Part shown: piece after piece, positions 12,430 to 25,084 of the stretch
Layout of the letters: each line of letters begins with the position of its first letter
Numbering within the stretch: the stretch's first letter is position 1
Origin: Manis javanica
Taxonomy: Eukaryota; Chordata; Mammalia; Pholidota; Manidae
Direction of reading: 5' to 3'
Assembly: GCF_040802235.1 (NCBI RefSeq)
Contig: NC_133158.1
Span: 11,186,001 to 11,250,000, forward strand
DNA: 64,000 nucleotides
Notes under the pieces: model-generated
The model's input: only the letters and a program-made list of their open reading frames with translations
Database searches by the model: none
Told to the model about the DNA's origin: nothing
Program-made: the position numbers and the translations under genes

Positions 12430-15400
12430 CAGCAGAGCTGTTTTCTTTCAGGGAACAAAGTACAGAGCAATGAAACTAGAAATAAAATACACAAATAAAA
12501 CAAAAAACACCCCATAAACACACAAATGCTAAACAACATGCTTTTAAATAATCAATGGATCAATGAATAAATCAAAACAGAAATTAAGCAATAGATGGTA
12601 GCACATGAAAACAAAAGTACAACAGTCCAAAACTTGTGGGACTCTGCAAAAGCAGTTCTCAGAGTGAAGTACATTACAATACATGCCTACCTCAAGAAAC
12701 ATGAACAATCCCAAACAAACATTCTAAACTCACAATTAAAGAAACTAGGAAAAGAACAACAAATGAAACCCAAAGTCAGTAGGAGGAGGAACATAATAAG
12801 GAACAGAGAAGAACTAAATAAAATAGAGAATCAGGAAACAAAGAAAAAAAACTGAATGAAACCAAGAGTTGATTTTTGAGAAAATAAAAAACAGATAACC
12901 CCTAGCCAAAATTATTAAGAAAAAGAGAGGACACAAATGAACAAAATCAGAAATGAAAAAAAAGAAGTTGCAACTGACACCACAGAAATACAAAGAATTA
13001 TTGGGGAATTCTATGAAAGCCAGGAGAAATGTAAAAATTCCTAGAAAAGTATAACCTTCCAAGACTGATTCAGGAAGAAACAGAAAATCTGAACAGACCA
13101 ATCACCAGCAATGAAATTGAATTTGTAATAAAAAAAAAACTCCCAACAAACAAAATCCCAGTACCAGATGGCTTCATAATTGAATTTTACCAAATCTTTA
13201 AAGAAGAGCTAATACCCATTCTCCTTAAAAGTATTACAAAAAGTGGAAGAGGATGCAGTACTTCCAAACTCATTCTAGGAGGCCAGCATCACACTAATAC
13301 TAAAACTAGACAAAGGCACTACAAAAAAAGAAAAACTTGGACCAGTATCTCTGATGAACATAGATGCAAAATTCGACAAAATATTAGAAAACTGGTTGCA
13401 AAAATACGTCAAAAGGGTCATCCATCATGACCAAGTTGGATTTATTACAGGGATGCAAGGCTGATGCAATATTCACAAATCAATCAATATTATACATTAC
13501 ATTAACAAAAAAAAGGATAAAATACACAATGATTTCAAAATATGCTGAAAAAGCATTTGACAAAATTCAACATCCATTCATGATGAAAACACTCAAAAAC
13601 TTGTGTATAGAGGGAATGTCCTTCAACATAATAAAGGCCATATATGACATACCTGCAGCTAACATTATACTCAATGGTGAAAAGCTGAAAGCTCTTCTTC
13701 TAAGATAAGGAACAAGACAAGGATGCCCACTCTTTCCACTTTTATTCAACATAGTACTGGAGGCCCTAGTCATGGAAATCAGACAAGATAAAGAGATAAA
13801 AGGCAGATGACATGATATTATATATAGAAACTCCACAAGACTCCACCAAAAAACTATTAGAATAACTGAATTCAGCAATGTTGCAGGACACAAAATTAAT
13901 ACACAGAAATCTGTTGCATTCTTATATACTAACTACAAACAGTAGAAAGAAAAATCAGGAAAGCAATTCCATTTATAATTGCATCAAAAAGAATAAAATA
14001 CCCAGGAATAAACCTAACCAAGGAGGTGAAAAACCTGTACTCTGAAAACTATAAGACACTGATGAGAGACATTAAAGAAGACACAAATAAATGGAACTCT
14101 ATCTGCTCATGGACAGGAAGAATTAATATTGTCAAACTAGCCACCCTTCACAAAGCAATTTATAGATTTAATGTAATCCCTATCAAATAACAAAGTCATT
14201 TTTCAATGAATTAAGAGCAAAGAATCCTAAAATGCATATGGAACCATTTAAGACTCTAAATAGCCAAGGCAATCCTGAGGAAAAAGAACAAAGCCAGGGG
14301 TATTACACTCCCCAACCTCAAGCTATACTACAAAGCTACAGTAATTAAAACAGTGTTGTACTGGCACAGGAATACAGCCATCGATCAATAGAACAGAACA
14401 GAGAGCCCAGATATAAACCCACACATATATGGTGTTTAATATTTGATAAGAAAGTCATGAATTACAGTGGGGAAAGGACAGTCTCTTCAATAACTGGTGT
14501 TGGGAAAACTGGACAACTACATGCAAGAGAATGAAACTGGATTGCTGTTTAATGCCATACACAAAAGTAAACTTCAAATGGTTTAAAGACTTAAATATAA
14601 GAAATGAAACCCTAGAAATCTTAGAAGAAAACAGGCAAAAAAACCCTAAGAAAACATAAGCATGAGCAATTTTTTCCTGGACACATTTCCTTGGACAAAG
14701 AAAATAGAAAATGAACAAGCAGAACTACATCAAACTGAAAAGCTCTGTACAGCAAAGGGTGCCGTTAACAGAACAAAAAGGCAACCTACAGTATGGGAGA
14801 ATATATTTGTGAATAACTTATCAAATAAGAGGTTGTCATCCAAAATATATAAAGAACTCATATACCTCAACATCAAAAAAAAAAATACCTGATTAAAAAT
14901 GGGCAGAGAACCTGAACAGACTTTTTTCTAAAGAAGAAATATAAATGGCCAACAGGTTCATGAAATGATGCTCCACATTGCTAATCATCAGGTAAATGAA
15001 AATCAAAACCACAATGAGGTATAACCTCATACCAGTTAGAATGACCACTATTCAAAAGACAAAAAATAACAAATGTTGGTGAGGATGTGGAGAAAAGAGA
15101 ACCCTCCTACACTATTGGTGGGAATGTCAATTGGTGTAGCCAGTTGAAAAGCAGCATGGAGGTTCCTCAACAATTTAAAAACAGAAATACTATTTGACCC
15201 AATAATTCCACTTCTAGGAATTTACCCAAAGAAACAAAATTCCTGATTCAAAAGATATATACATTCCAGTGTTTATTGCCATATTATTTACAATATTCAA
15301 GATATAGAAAGCAATCAAAGTGTCCATAAATAGATGAATGGATGAAGAAGATGTGATACAATGGAATATTATTCAGACACAAAAAAGAAAGAAATCCTGC

Positions 15401-15838
15401 CATTTGCTACAACATGGATGTACCTAGAGGGTATTATGCTAAGTGAAATAAGCCAGGCAGAGAAAGATAAATAACATATGAATTCAATTATGTGTGGAAT
15501 CTAAAAACAAAACAAAACAAAATGAACAAAACAGCAGTAGACTCACAGACACTGAGAGTGACTGGTGGCTACCATGGGGGAGGAGTTGGGGTAGGTGGGA
15601 TGTGAGGTTGAAGGGGATAAAGGCGTACAAAATTCTCAATCATAATGTAAGTTGGTCAGGGGGATGATAGTACAGCATGGAGAATACAGATAGTGATTGT
15701 GTAACGTCTTTCCATGTTGACGGATAGTAACTGCACTAGTGGGGGTGAGGATTTAATAATAAGAGTAACTGTTGAACCACTGTGTTATAACTTGAAACCA
15801 ATATAAGATTGTGCATCAACTATACTTCAATTAAAAAA
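12430..15838 (+). mobile_element. 5'-truncated degenerate L1 (L1MA/L1MB-like)
   Basis: This L1 on the + strand begins inside ORF2 and ends in an A-rich 3' tail after CTATACTTCAATT at about 15826. The reverse transcriptase part is readable: the ISLMN-type block near 13350, [13 protein letters not shown] near 13430, [13 protein letters not shown] near 13550, and a decayed active-site region GCAGATGACATGAT near 13805 after a small deletion. The C-terminal WYW and CWRGC-type regions follow to about 15120, then the 3' UTR. Many stops and frame changes leave open stretches of only 60-95 codons. The divergence fits an old mammalian L1 subfamily, clearly older than the copy at 28.8-34.8 kb. Confidence 0.93.
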
Positions 15839-16085
15839 AAGGAAAGTATAAAGTAAACCAAAGACCCTCTCTTTGCAAGACATTCATATACTATATTCCT
15901 CTTGCTATTTCTCTCAATTCTCTGAGCTCCTAGTATTTTTGAAAAAAGCAGGCTTGAGTAACAATAGAGACTACCTACATTATTGATCTAAATTTGACTT
16001 ACATATGAAACAATAATGATGCTTCCTTCTTAAATGTATAACTCCTTCATAGTCCACAAGTATAGCCCACATTACTGTGTGCACT
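15839..16085. other. Unassigned sequence
   Basis: Short interval between the L1 tail and a MIR. Nothing recognised. Confidence 0.5.
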
Positions 16086-16290
16086 CTATTCCCAAGCCAC
16101 TGAGAGTACAGTACTATCAACAACCCTATGAGGCAGATACTATTATTATCCCCATTTTGCAGATAAGGAAACTGAGGCATAGAGAGATTAATTAATTTAT
16201 GTAAGATCATAGTCATTAAATTGTAGAGCTAGGATTCAAATACAGGTATTTTGATTTGGGCACCTGTGCTGTAATCATTAGATTTTGTTT
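16086..16290 (-). repeat. MIR SINE, antisense
   Basis: A clear antisense MIR: CAACCCTATGAGGCAGATAC, ATTATCCCCATTTTGCAGAT, AAGGAAACTGAGGCATAGAG and AGCTAGGATTCAAATACAGG in the expected order. Confidence 0.93.
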
Positions 16291-16634
16291 TCCATAAAAA
16301 GATTTCATATGTATGATCATTCTTATTGAAGTGGTATAGTTGGGCATTATCAGCCAAACTTTACCAATGAAATAGTGTAGGCTTAGAGAAGGGAAAATGG
16401 CAGGTCTCAGATTTTCTGGTATCAGCATCTTCAGTAAGTCCTGGTTCATGCTCTAAGCATGACAAGTTCACCCGGAAGTGAATACACTTTGTATTATATT
16501 GATCTCTCTCTTTCAACATTTATACCTACACTCAACTTCTTTCACTAGTTTTCCTGATAAACGGTTTGCTTCTCATGACTCTGGATACTTTCATTAGATC
16601 TAATCAGTTTATTTACCATTAAGAGTGTGAGGGT

Positions 16635-16835
16635 GGCACAGCAGAAAAAGCCCAGATGTCAGTAGTGGGACTGAACTTGTGTCCACGAACTCATGACCTG
16701 TGTGAACTTAAGGAAGTTACTCAGCTTTTCTGAATTACATCTCTGCATCTGAAAAATGAATATAGGAACACTTGCATACTAAGTGATGTGAGGATGACTA
16801 CTATATATATTAAATGTGTGGCACAAAGCAGGAAG
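16635..16835 (+). repeat. MIR SINE, sense
   Basis: A decayed sense MIR: GGCACAGCAGAAAAAGC, then CATGACCTGTGTGAACTTAA, AAGTTACTCAGCTTTTCTG, CTGCATCTGAAAAATGAATA and a GGCACAAAGCAGGAAG tail. Confidence 0.8.
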
Positions 16836-17124
16836 TGGTAGATCTATTAACAATGATTTAATAGGCCTCAGGTGTTTCTTACATCACTGTTTCCTGATTA
16901 TGTACTTTTTGCTTGTGTGGACAGTTTTTGAAGACCTATCAGATCTTGCTTGCTTTGCAATGGTCTTTGTGGGTATACTGCTCAAGACAACACAACTTCT
17001 TACTTGCCAGCTCTTGAGTCTCTGGATATAAACATATGCATATTTAGTTTTTATGAATATAGCAGCGAGTTGATGTTTCAAAATAGTCAGAACGCTAAAT
17101 ATGGTCCAATGATAAATGTTCAGC

Positions 17125-17295
17125 AGGTACAGCTTCCATTTACTGATTCACTATGTGCCAGACATTTTATTACTGTCTATAGACTGAACTGAAGAAACAG
17201 GATTGAAGAGGAAATGTAACTTCCCCAAGATCACAGAGCTTCAAATGTGGAGAACCAGCCCTCAAACTCATGATCCTACATTCTATTAACTCCTT
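17125..17295 (-). repeat. MIR SINE, antisense
   Basis: Antisense MIR features are present: TTACTGATTCACTATGTGCC, GGAAATGTAACTTCCCCAAG, ATCACAGAGCTTCAAA and the decayed TCAAACTCATGATCC. Confidence 0.75.
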
Positions 17296-18094
17296 TCCAT
17301 CCTCTCTTCCTCACTGTCTCTTTGCTCCTTTCTTTACCTCTTCTTTCCCTCCCACTCTCCCTTTCCTTCTTTTTTATTCAACAAATGTTTCCTGAGATCC
17401 TACAAGAATGCCAGATATCTTTCAAATGTCTCAGACAAAAAGATGAAACAAACATTTCCAGATATAGATAACTTAACAGCCTTCAAATTAATATTTTGAC
17501 TAACCTTGGCGTTCCCATGAATGAGTACTGAACCAGACCTCAGATCTTGGACAATCCACTGGGTCCTAACCATTTTGATAGATTTCAATTGAAGTTCTTT
17601 GGTTTCCTTTGAAACTTTGACATACAGGCTCTTACCAGAGGAACTGAATTTAGAGTATGAATATTACAAAATAGAACATCTGAGAGTAAAACTTAAGCCA
17701 TGAAACTATCAGTACTACTGTTGCTTTAAGTAAATTACAGTGTCATTATATACTGTGCCTATATAATTAACTAAATTCACCTGTACAGGTTTGGCAAAAA
17801 GAAAGGTAGAGTGGGTGGAAGTGAGGTGATAGGGAGAGTGAACAATTTACAAAATGCAGGAAATTCAGGTTATGTTCCATCAGCACCTACCTTGCGGTAA
17901 GCTTGAGATAATATGGGAATCTACAGTTTTCATGCTTACCTTACAGTGTGGGCACCCCACTATGTTTAATGTGATTCTAGAGCTTAAAAGTAATTATTTT
18001 TCATTCAACATTTCCCCTAAATGCCAGTGACCCAGGGCTCAAGAAGAAAGGTTGATCTGTGTGGGTGTGGAGGATTGACAGCAGAATGTCCAAT
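17296..18094. other. Unassigned sequence
   Basis: A pyrimidine-rich stretch at 17290-17375 is followed by sequence without recognisable repeats or genes. Confidence 0.5.
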
Positions 18095-18420
18095 CTCTAA
18101 TGCACTGCCATTTAAGGGCCTGTCAAGAGAGTAATTTTGGTATTTTTCATCTTACATTCTGATTTTGGAAGCTTATACCCTCATGATAAGAGACACTCTG
18201 CATTATGTCTAAAATTAGTGTCTGCTAAGCCCCTATATAATAAATAATGGATTTGTATCTGCAAATTGCAATAATCTCTAGGAGATAATTTGCAAGGACA
18301 TTAACTTGATAGGCAAGGCACCATTAATTAGAAATCTCAGCATGTTTTCTTGTAAATGGGTAATTAAGCCTCTATTGAGATCAATTTCAGGTAAGAGGCC
18401 ACAAAGAACAACCTAGGAAT
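18095..18420. promoter_or_regulatory. Candidate conserved non-coding block (AT-rich, homeobox-like sites)
   Basis: The block is repeat-free and AT-rich, with TTAATTA at 18324-18330 and TAATTA at 18361-18366, plus several ATTTGCA- and CAAATTGCAAT-like motifs. This composition is typical of developmental enhancers. Conservation cannot be judged from one sequence, so this is a guess from composition only. Confidence 0.25.
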
Positions 18421-19245
18421 ATGAAAATAGTGTTCACTTTTGAATCTGACTTTGCCCAAAAAGACAGGGAAGTCCAGGAGGAAATCTAGGTAAGAAAAGA
18501 AGTATTCATAAACAAATTAAAAAGGAAACTGGAGGGAAAAATAAGAGCTGTCAAAATTAAAAATAGAATTCATTATCTCTTAAAACACTTGTATCACTGC
18601 AAGATCTGAAAATACTTTCAGGATTGCTTTTTTAAAACAAGTGTGTAAAATGTCTTCATATCTCCCAGAGACACAGCAACCATTTTACTAGAGTTAAATA
18701 TTTCTTATATAATTTGACATTATGTTTCCCACACACACACATTACAAGAGTGTAAAGTGACACCATTTTAACTGTCAAGAAAGACAGAAGCATCACATTT
18801 ATATTTAAGACCTGCCATGTTGTAATGTCTGTCTCTTAAAAAAATTTAATGGGAAAAACCAGGCAGCTCCATTCCTTAGTTTTCAATCTATCTATCATAA
18901 CCTGTATTTGGACATTTCTCAGCAAATCCCTTTGAGAAGTAAGTTTTGATTCTCTTTAATCCTTAATTATTTGCTTCACTTTCCTGGGAGTAGTTTGAGC
19001 TGAAGGAGGCAGGTTTGCCAGGGATTACCAAGAAGGCTGGTTGGGTGAAAGCCACCCAAAGGTTCTCTCATCCCCATCACAGACCATTCTCCAAGGTAAC
19101 ACTTGACAGTAAATAAGCAAGCTCCTCTTTCCTTTTGACTCATACAACCCCAGGTAAAAAATGTCTCTAAGAAAGAATGATAGGCAGTATCTCCTCTTTT
19201 AGATGTCTCATTGGAAATCAACAGTCAGGAAACGATTTCACAGGG
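18421..19245. other. Unassigned sequence
   Basis: No gene or repeat was recognised. A short (CA)5 run lies near 18730. A T-run at 19246-19260 marks the edge of the next repeat. Confidence 0.5.
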
Positions 19246-19254
19246 CTTTTTTTT

Positions 19255-19635
19255 TTTTTTAAATCAGGTTTCTTGGTTTTAAGCAATAGAAACCAACTCT
19301 GGGCATCTTATCTTAGGCAAAGGGAAATATACTAGAGGGCCGCCAGGGGTTTGTGGAACCTACTCAAGGTTGCAGGGGCATGATCTGCGCCATGGGAGGC
19401 TCTAAGGCAACCCCAGAGAGCCAGGACTCCTGACACACCCTTGCGAGCAGGGACAGTCTGTCATAGGACCCTTGCTGGGATAAGTCCCACCAGCCATTCT
19501 TTTGCTTTTCTGCCTCTTACTCAAGATTCAAACACCTAGGACAGGGAGCCTGAATGGCTGAGTTTAAGTAATATGACTGCCACTTCCAGCCTAATCCAGC
19601 TTTCTAGAGGGCTCTTTGGGTTACAAGCATTCTGT
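19255..19635 (+). repeat. Ancient interspersed repeat (AGAAACCAACTCTGG type)
   Basis: It begins with TTTTAAGCAATAGAAACCAA, followed by a decayed GGCAAAGGGAAATATACTAG block. These are features of an old mammalian-wide repeat whose name is uncertain. The related copy at 53140 starts GCTGCAAGAAATAGATGC. Confidence 0.5.
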
Positions 19636-22259
19636 TAAGTTCTTTTTTAAAGAAGAAGTGAGAGCTATAGTTTCCTACTTTTATTTCAGCTACCTGTGTT
19701 CCATTTACCATCAATATTCTTAAATATTTATTTTGGTGGGTCAATAAGTGTGCAGATAATACATTTGGATAATGTTCATTAAATGATGATAAATAAACTA
19801 TTGCTAATTTATTCCCCTGATTGGGAATTGATTTATTGATCTTTGAAGTAACACATGAGTTTTCTCCAGAAACTATAGATAGTTTTTTTTCTAAGAGAAT
19901 GAGAATAAAAATTTGTCACACAATTTCATCAACCATTGTTTAAAATGCTCATGGATGGCACAGGTTCCATTTCACAGGTTTCTCATTGTGTTCTGATAAG
20001 AGAACTGGTTTGAAAATTAAAACAAAAAAGAGGGAAAACATATTCTTATAGCATGGCACTTCATATTTCTTTCTGGCACCATCACCATTCATGGGATTCT
20101 ATGCAATATGAGCAAGGAACATGCCTCACCTCCAAGCACAATAGTGCTGTCCAACAAATAGTGAACTGTGCTAAATCAAACTGACCCAAAATGCTGGTCC
20201 AGGAGAAAAACATTCATCTCTCCACAATTCTCCAGGTGGTCCTAGAAGAAGTATTTGTCTGAAAATAAGTACACTTTGCTACTTGCTTATTTTCCACTAC
20301 TCAGTCTCTCAGTGTTACAGTAAAAATTACAGAACCATCGCTTCTCCATTGGCACTAGATTTAATTATTTACATGTAATTTGTTGGAATGTCAGTGTTTA
20401 ATTTTTAAAGCAAGTGATTATCAGTGCTTTAATAAGTACTGTTTAATATCAACAAGGGTGTAAAATGTGTAAACTATTCAATCTCTGTTTTCCTCACAAA
20501 AATGTTATTTTAAAAATGCCACATATTTCCCATAATCTCATTATAATCCACTCCCTTACTTTCTCTTTACTGTTAGTGCTGAAATTGGCATGAACCTGGT
20601 TGGATCCACTATTCAATGAGTTTTGTAAAGTATAAATGCCATAGAAGGAGTCTAACAACTGTTATGTCTGAAGAATTCTCTGCCCAAGTACCTTCTACTT
20701 CTCCTATCATGAGCTAATAAATATGAACTCTGCCACATTCCACCTATTCTCCTTTCTGACTTTTAATAGTTTCTAAATGGTGTGCACGATGAAAAAACTT
20801 GGTCATATCAGATTAAGGAGAAGTGAGAGGGACCTTTATTCATTAGATAAGGACATATTAAAATGTGTTAACATAAACATCCTTGGATTTGAATATTACA
20901 TCTTATCAGCATATCGCATGTGAATTTAACTTTTCTGTTAAAAATGAGGTTCCTAGATGCTTGCCCTACACATGTAATTCTAAGAAAGAAATTCAAAAGT
21001 TTTCCTTCACAGAAGTAGAATTTCTGCTATCATATCATTGTTTGGACTAACCACAGAAAGCCAGCATTGGGACTTCACATCTTTATTTGGCATCTGAAAG
21101 ACTGTTTATGCCTTCCCCTGATCATAAGCTTCTCCAGTTCCTCTTACTCATCCTTCTTATTTTCTCTCCTCTACTGCCACATCTCCTTAGACACAGTTCT
21201 GCTTTTCATTTCCATAAACCCTGATCTAACAACACTTATACATTCTTTACAGTGCCTGAAGCTCTTGGGGAAAGGGATGTTATACAGATCTAATGAATAA
21301 ATAAAATACCAGTTATGTCCTCAGGGCCTTGCTTTGTCTAGTCCTGATGAAGTTAGCAATTTTCTAGGGTTTGAATAAGTATGCTACTGAAATGAAGACT
21401 ATGAAACAGAGTAAACATTTAACTGAGAGAGGCTATGTTGGGGTAATTCCAACCACATTAAGGGTCTAATCTAATATTCTGTGAATCTTTTATCTTTTTT
21501 TTTTTTTGCAAAGGTGTATGTATCCAACTCTAATATTTGTTATTCATAAGACATTAAAATACATTTTATAAACCTTTACTCTTTCTGCATTGCACTTAAG
21601 ATATATTTTTCTATTGGCATAACACATGTATAGTAAGGAAGCCTGTGTGTTTATGTAATTATATTTGGGTTTCTGGTGAAATCCTCTAGGGATTAATTTT
21701 AATTAATTTAAATAATAGTTTAAAATAAATGAAATATCATTTGTAAGCCTAAGGGAGACTTAAAGCAGTGGTGTACTGAGCACAGACTTTGGTACCATTA
21801 TAAAAGGACCATAATGATCGCATTGCTTCAGCTCTGTTGATACCTTGCCACAAATTCTCCAAGTAATCACATATCTCAACAAAATTCTAAAAGTTAGAAA
21901 AAAATTCTCTTTTTTTCAGTTTTGCCCTAACACATTAGGTCTTTTTATTAGCTAAGTGGAGGACAGTGATGTCTTTGAAACAGAATTTATTTCACACCTG
22001 CTTTTCTTTACTGGTGCCAAAGGCTGGAACAACAGGGAAAATAGTGGAAACTGTACATTGTGAAATAATGAAGCAAACAAAGGTCTCTTCAAATGGTAGT
22101 GAACATACTTACATTTGCAAATATTTCCTATATGAGTACTTTCATTGTGTATAAAGAATTCACTGACATGGAAATGATGCAGAGTGGAGAGTGAAGGGAG
22201 AGAGAAAGATTTTAAAGGAACTCCCACTGGGATAGTTTTCTTGGAATGAATCAGGCTTA
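19636..22259. other. Unassigned sequence
   Basis: AT-rich, without an identified gene or repeat. The open frames at 21067-21300 (+) and 21952-22227 (-) have no recognisable domains. Confidence 0.5.
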
Positions 22260-22600
22260 GTCTCCTAAGTTATGTGATGATGCATTTTATTGGCTTCACT
22301 GACATTCTAATAAGATGATTTTGGTCTCAGATGTATCTTTTTTTAAAATCATATTGGCCAATATGGTAATGAGCTATTGCTGTTAAAAAATGGGTATGCC
22401 ATTAAATGAGCTCATCTTGGAAGCTTTGCATTTTTCTTTGGAAAATGTTTATAAAGTATATATCCTGTAAATTGCCTAATAAATCTAGCTACAGCTGACT
22501 GGCCTACGGGTGAACCTTTGACATTAAGCTAGTTGAGCCATTAATGAATGACCTGTGAGGTGGCAGGGTTCAACAATACAAGAGATAAAATGGGCCAACG
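22260..22600. promoter_or_regulatory. Candidate conserved non-coding block
   Basis: Repeat-free, with the palindromic homeobox-like CATTAATG (22539-22546), CATTAAATGAGCTCAT, and a TGAACCTTTGACA motif at 22511-22523. The reverse complement of that motif resembles an HNF4/COUP-type DR1 site. Function is inferred from motif content only. Confidence 0.25.
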
Positions 22601-22823
22601 TGATTGTCTGTCTCTTGGAAGTTTGAGCTGGGAAGTGAGACAAGGAGGCAATTAGTAGGAATCAAACAGTAAAGTCGAATAGAGAGGCCCTAACAGGGTT
22701 AGACCATGGCAAGCTGTAGCCAAGAGGGATCTGAAACAGTAAGAAAATGGGAGCTGTAAGAGGAAGTCACATCTGAATAAGGAATGTAGCTCAGTCACAA
22801 ATACTTGATGTATTACAAACCAA
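22601..22823. other. Unassigned sequence flanking the microsatellite
   Basis: No recognised repeat or gene. Confidence 0.4.
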
Positions 22824-23045
22824 CCCTCCCTCCCTCCCTCCCTCCCTCCCTCCCTCCCTCCCTCCCTTCCTTCCTTCCTTCCTTCCTTCCTCCTCTCCTT
22901 CCCTCCTTCCCTCCTTCCTTCCTTCCTTCCTTCCTTCCTTCCTTCCTTCCTTCCTTCCTTCCTTCCTTCCTTCCTTCCTTCCTTCCTTCCTTCCTTCCTC
23001 CTCTCCTCCCTCCTTCCCTCCCTCCTTTCCTTCCTCTCTTCTTTT
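22824..23045. repeat. Long CCCT/CCTT polypyrimidine tract
   Basis: About 220 bases of pure pyrimidine on the + strand. CCCT units come first, then CCTT units, a mixed block near 22890-22915, a long run of CCTT to about 23000, and CCCT-rich units again at the end. It is open in several frames and gives low-complexity KEGR or PSLP peptides, which are not genes. The L2 fragment to the right begins at its edge. Confidence 0.97.
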
Positions 23046-23140
23046 CATAAGTATTTACTGAAAACATATTGAATCCCAGGAGGCAGGCACAATGAAAAAC
23101 AAGTCAGACACTTGCTGCCATCATTGTAAAGGTTTAAGCC
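23046..23140 (-). repeat. L2 3'-end fragment, antisense
   Basis: AAGTATTTACTGAAAACATA, CAGGAGGCAGGCACAATG and CTTGCTGCCATCATTGTAAA match the antisense L2 terminus in order. Confidence 0.5.
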
Positions 23141-23499
23141 AAATGAAAGTGATGGGATTGTACCAGGGTTTTCTCTAACCTTGGTCTCCAGAGTCCTGGG
23201 ATAATGTACATTTAGGCATTTGCTGGAATGTTAGGACCTTAGGGTATAACATGGAGAGCACCACAGACCAAACCAGAAGCACCAGGGAAAACAACTGACA
23301 CGCTCCCGAACAACTTCCATCAGCCCTCCCTCAGCAATCCCACCATACTTTCCCTCCTCTTGAAGCAACATAAATGTGCAATTTTCCAGAGGAGATGGAA
23401 TATTTCTGTCAGACTTGCCCTGTATCATGAGGGATCATAATTTGTCCTATACTATCCTAAAGAACTCACGGTAAAACACATTGGATCCTGTGCCAGAAC
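23141..23499. other. Unassigned sequence
   Basis: Nothing recognised. Confidence 0.4.
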
Positions 23500-23635
23500 T
23501 AAAATATCTAGAAACATTGACATTTGATAAACTTGCTGAGTTACTGGAGGTCTATGCTCAGTGTCTAAAAGAGTACATGGCACATAGTAGATTTTACTTG
23601 TTACTCCATAGTATCTACTGAATGAATGGATGATG
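23500..23635 (+). repeat. L2 3' terminal fragment
   Basis: GTGTCTAAAAGAGTACATGG, CACATAGTAGATTTTACTTG and a final CTGAATGAATGG match the L2 end. Confidence 0.65.
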
Positions 23636-24194
23636 ATGAGGCTGGAGAAGCCATCAGGACCAGCTCCTGCATCTTAGAAGGAGACTGCTTTAGCATGCAG
23701 AGCTGAAGGTTTCAAACTACTTAACCAGGGTATGCATCCTTTGAGGCATATAAGCCATGGAAACTTAAGGGCAAAAATCTCTACAGATTGGATTGTTGTT
23801 TCTATTGTCAAGACTTCAAGGAATGAGAATGATTGTTTTAAGCATAACAGGCTTTTACACCAAGAAATCTACTCTGTTAACTATATCTTGCGAAGAATGT
23901 TGAGTGAACCTGAAATTGCCCATTAGAAAGTGAAAAGGTATTGAATGACCCTTAAATCCAGCTTTTGTCTATTTGGAGGTCATTAAGTTGGCAACTGAAC
24001 ATTTATATGGATAATGCAATCAATACTGTACTTGAGGCCTATGTCTTATATGGTAATTTTTTAAGTTTTAATATTCAGTTAACTACCTCTACTCTCCTTT
24101 GTAGTGGCTTGATATGGACACAAATTTGTTTTCTGGGTAGCTAGACAACCCCATTATTGGAGATGCTTTATTAACAAGGATAACAGTTGCAAGG
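23636..24194. other. Unassigned sequence
   Basis: Nothing recognised. The open frame at 23732-23926 is likely chance. Confidence 0.4.
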
Positions 24195-24335
24195 TCTGTG
24201 TGCCAGTCATATGCTAAAGTGCACAATATGTGTATAATCTCATTTAATTCTCTGGACAATCCTAGGTGATCACATTTAGTACTGTGTTCAAGGTCACACA
24301 CTAAGAGAGTGCTGAAATTGGGTTTTGAGCCAAGG
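24195..24335 (-). repeat. MIR SINE, antisense
   Basis: TGTGCCAGTCATATGCTAAA, TAATCTCATTTAATTCTCTG and AAGGTCACACACTAAGAGAG are in antisense MIR order. Confidence 0.75.
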
Positions 24336-24344
24336 AAGGACAGA

Positions 24345-24605
24345 GAAAACACACAGAGAAGAAGGCCATGTGGAGCTGGAGGCAGACTAGAGTACTGCTA
24401 CCACAAGCCAAGGAATGTCTGGGGCCATGAGAAGCTGTAAGAAGCAAAGAAGGATTCTCTTTTAGAGCTGTTGGAGGGGGCATGGACCTATAAACACCTT
24501 GGCTTGGGAGTTCTGGCTTCCAGAAGTGAAGAAGAAATGCCCATTGTTTTAAGCCACCCAGTTTGTGGTACTGTGTTATGGTAGCCCTAAGAAATTAATA
24601 TACCC
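24345..24605 (+). repeat. MLT1-type ERVL-MaLR LTR, 3' part
   Basis: It contains CCACAAGCCAAGGAATGTCT, then TGTTTTAAGCCACCCAGTTT, GTGGTACTGTGTTATGG and CCTAAGAAATTAATATA, the recognisable 3' end of MLT1 LTRs. The 5' half is missing or too decayed to see. Confidence 0.8.
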
Positions 24606-25084
24606 CTCATCTAAAAGACAGCCAATAAACACTGCATGAATGAACAAATAAGCGAACAACTTGAGGACTTAATGAGTGGTTACTAATTATCTCCATCAAA
24701 TCACAGACTTTAAGAAAGTCAATGTGCAACTAGATCTCACCAAGTGAGTAAATTGAGATGTATTTAAAGAGGTAAAAACATCTGTCCAAGGTCCCAAGAT
24801 GAGTTAAGAATGCACATCTCTTGACTCCCACACCTTCCCACCTACCACCCCATTTTGCTGGAACTGTGTTGTTAGAGTCTGAAGCAATCTAGTGGTAATT
24901 AAATTTGAGCTGTGTGAGAGCTTCACAATGGAGGCAGAACAGAAGCAGGCTAGGCATTGCAATATATGAGCTAAAAAATAAAAAGGTACAATTAAGAATC
25001 TCTTAACTCTAGTGTCAGTTGCAAAAACTCTTCCAGAAGCTTGAAGAGCTTCAGAGTGGGAGGCCAATGTGTCAAACCTTTTCT
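24606..25084. other. Unassigned sequence
   Basis: Possible MIR-like remnants near 24700-24810 (AGTGAGTAAATTGAGATG, AAGGTCCCAAGATGAG), too decayed to call. Confidence 0.4.

Noticed and set aside
22824-23045. CRISPR-like repeat array
   Set aside because: Simple tetranucleotide repeat without spacers, in a mammalian genome.
22791-23067. Long open frames on both strands with PSLP or KEGR repeats
   Set aside because: They are translations of the tetranucleotide tract. They are open in several frames at once and lack any unique coding sequence.
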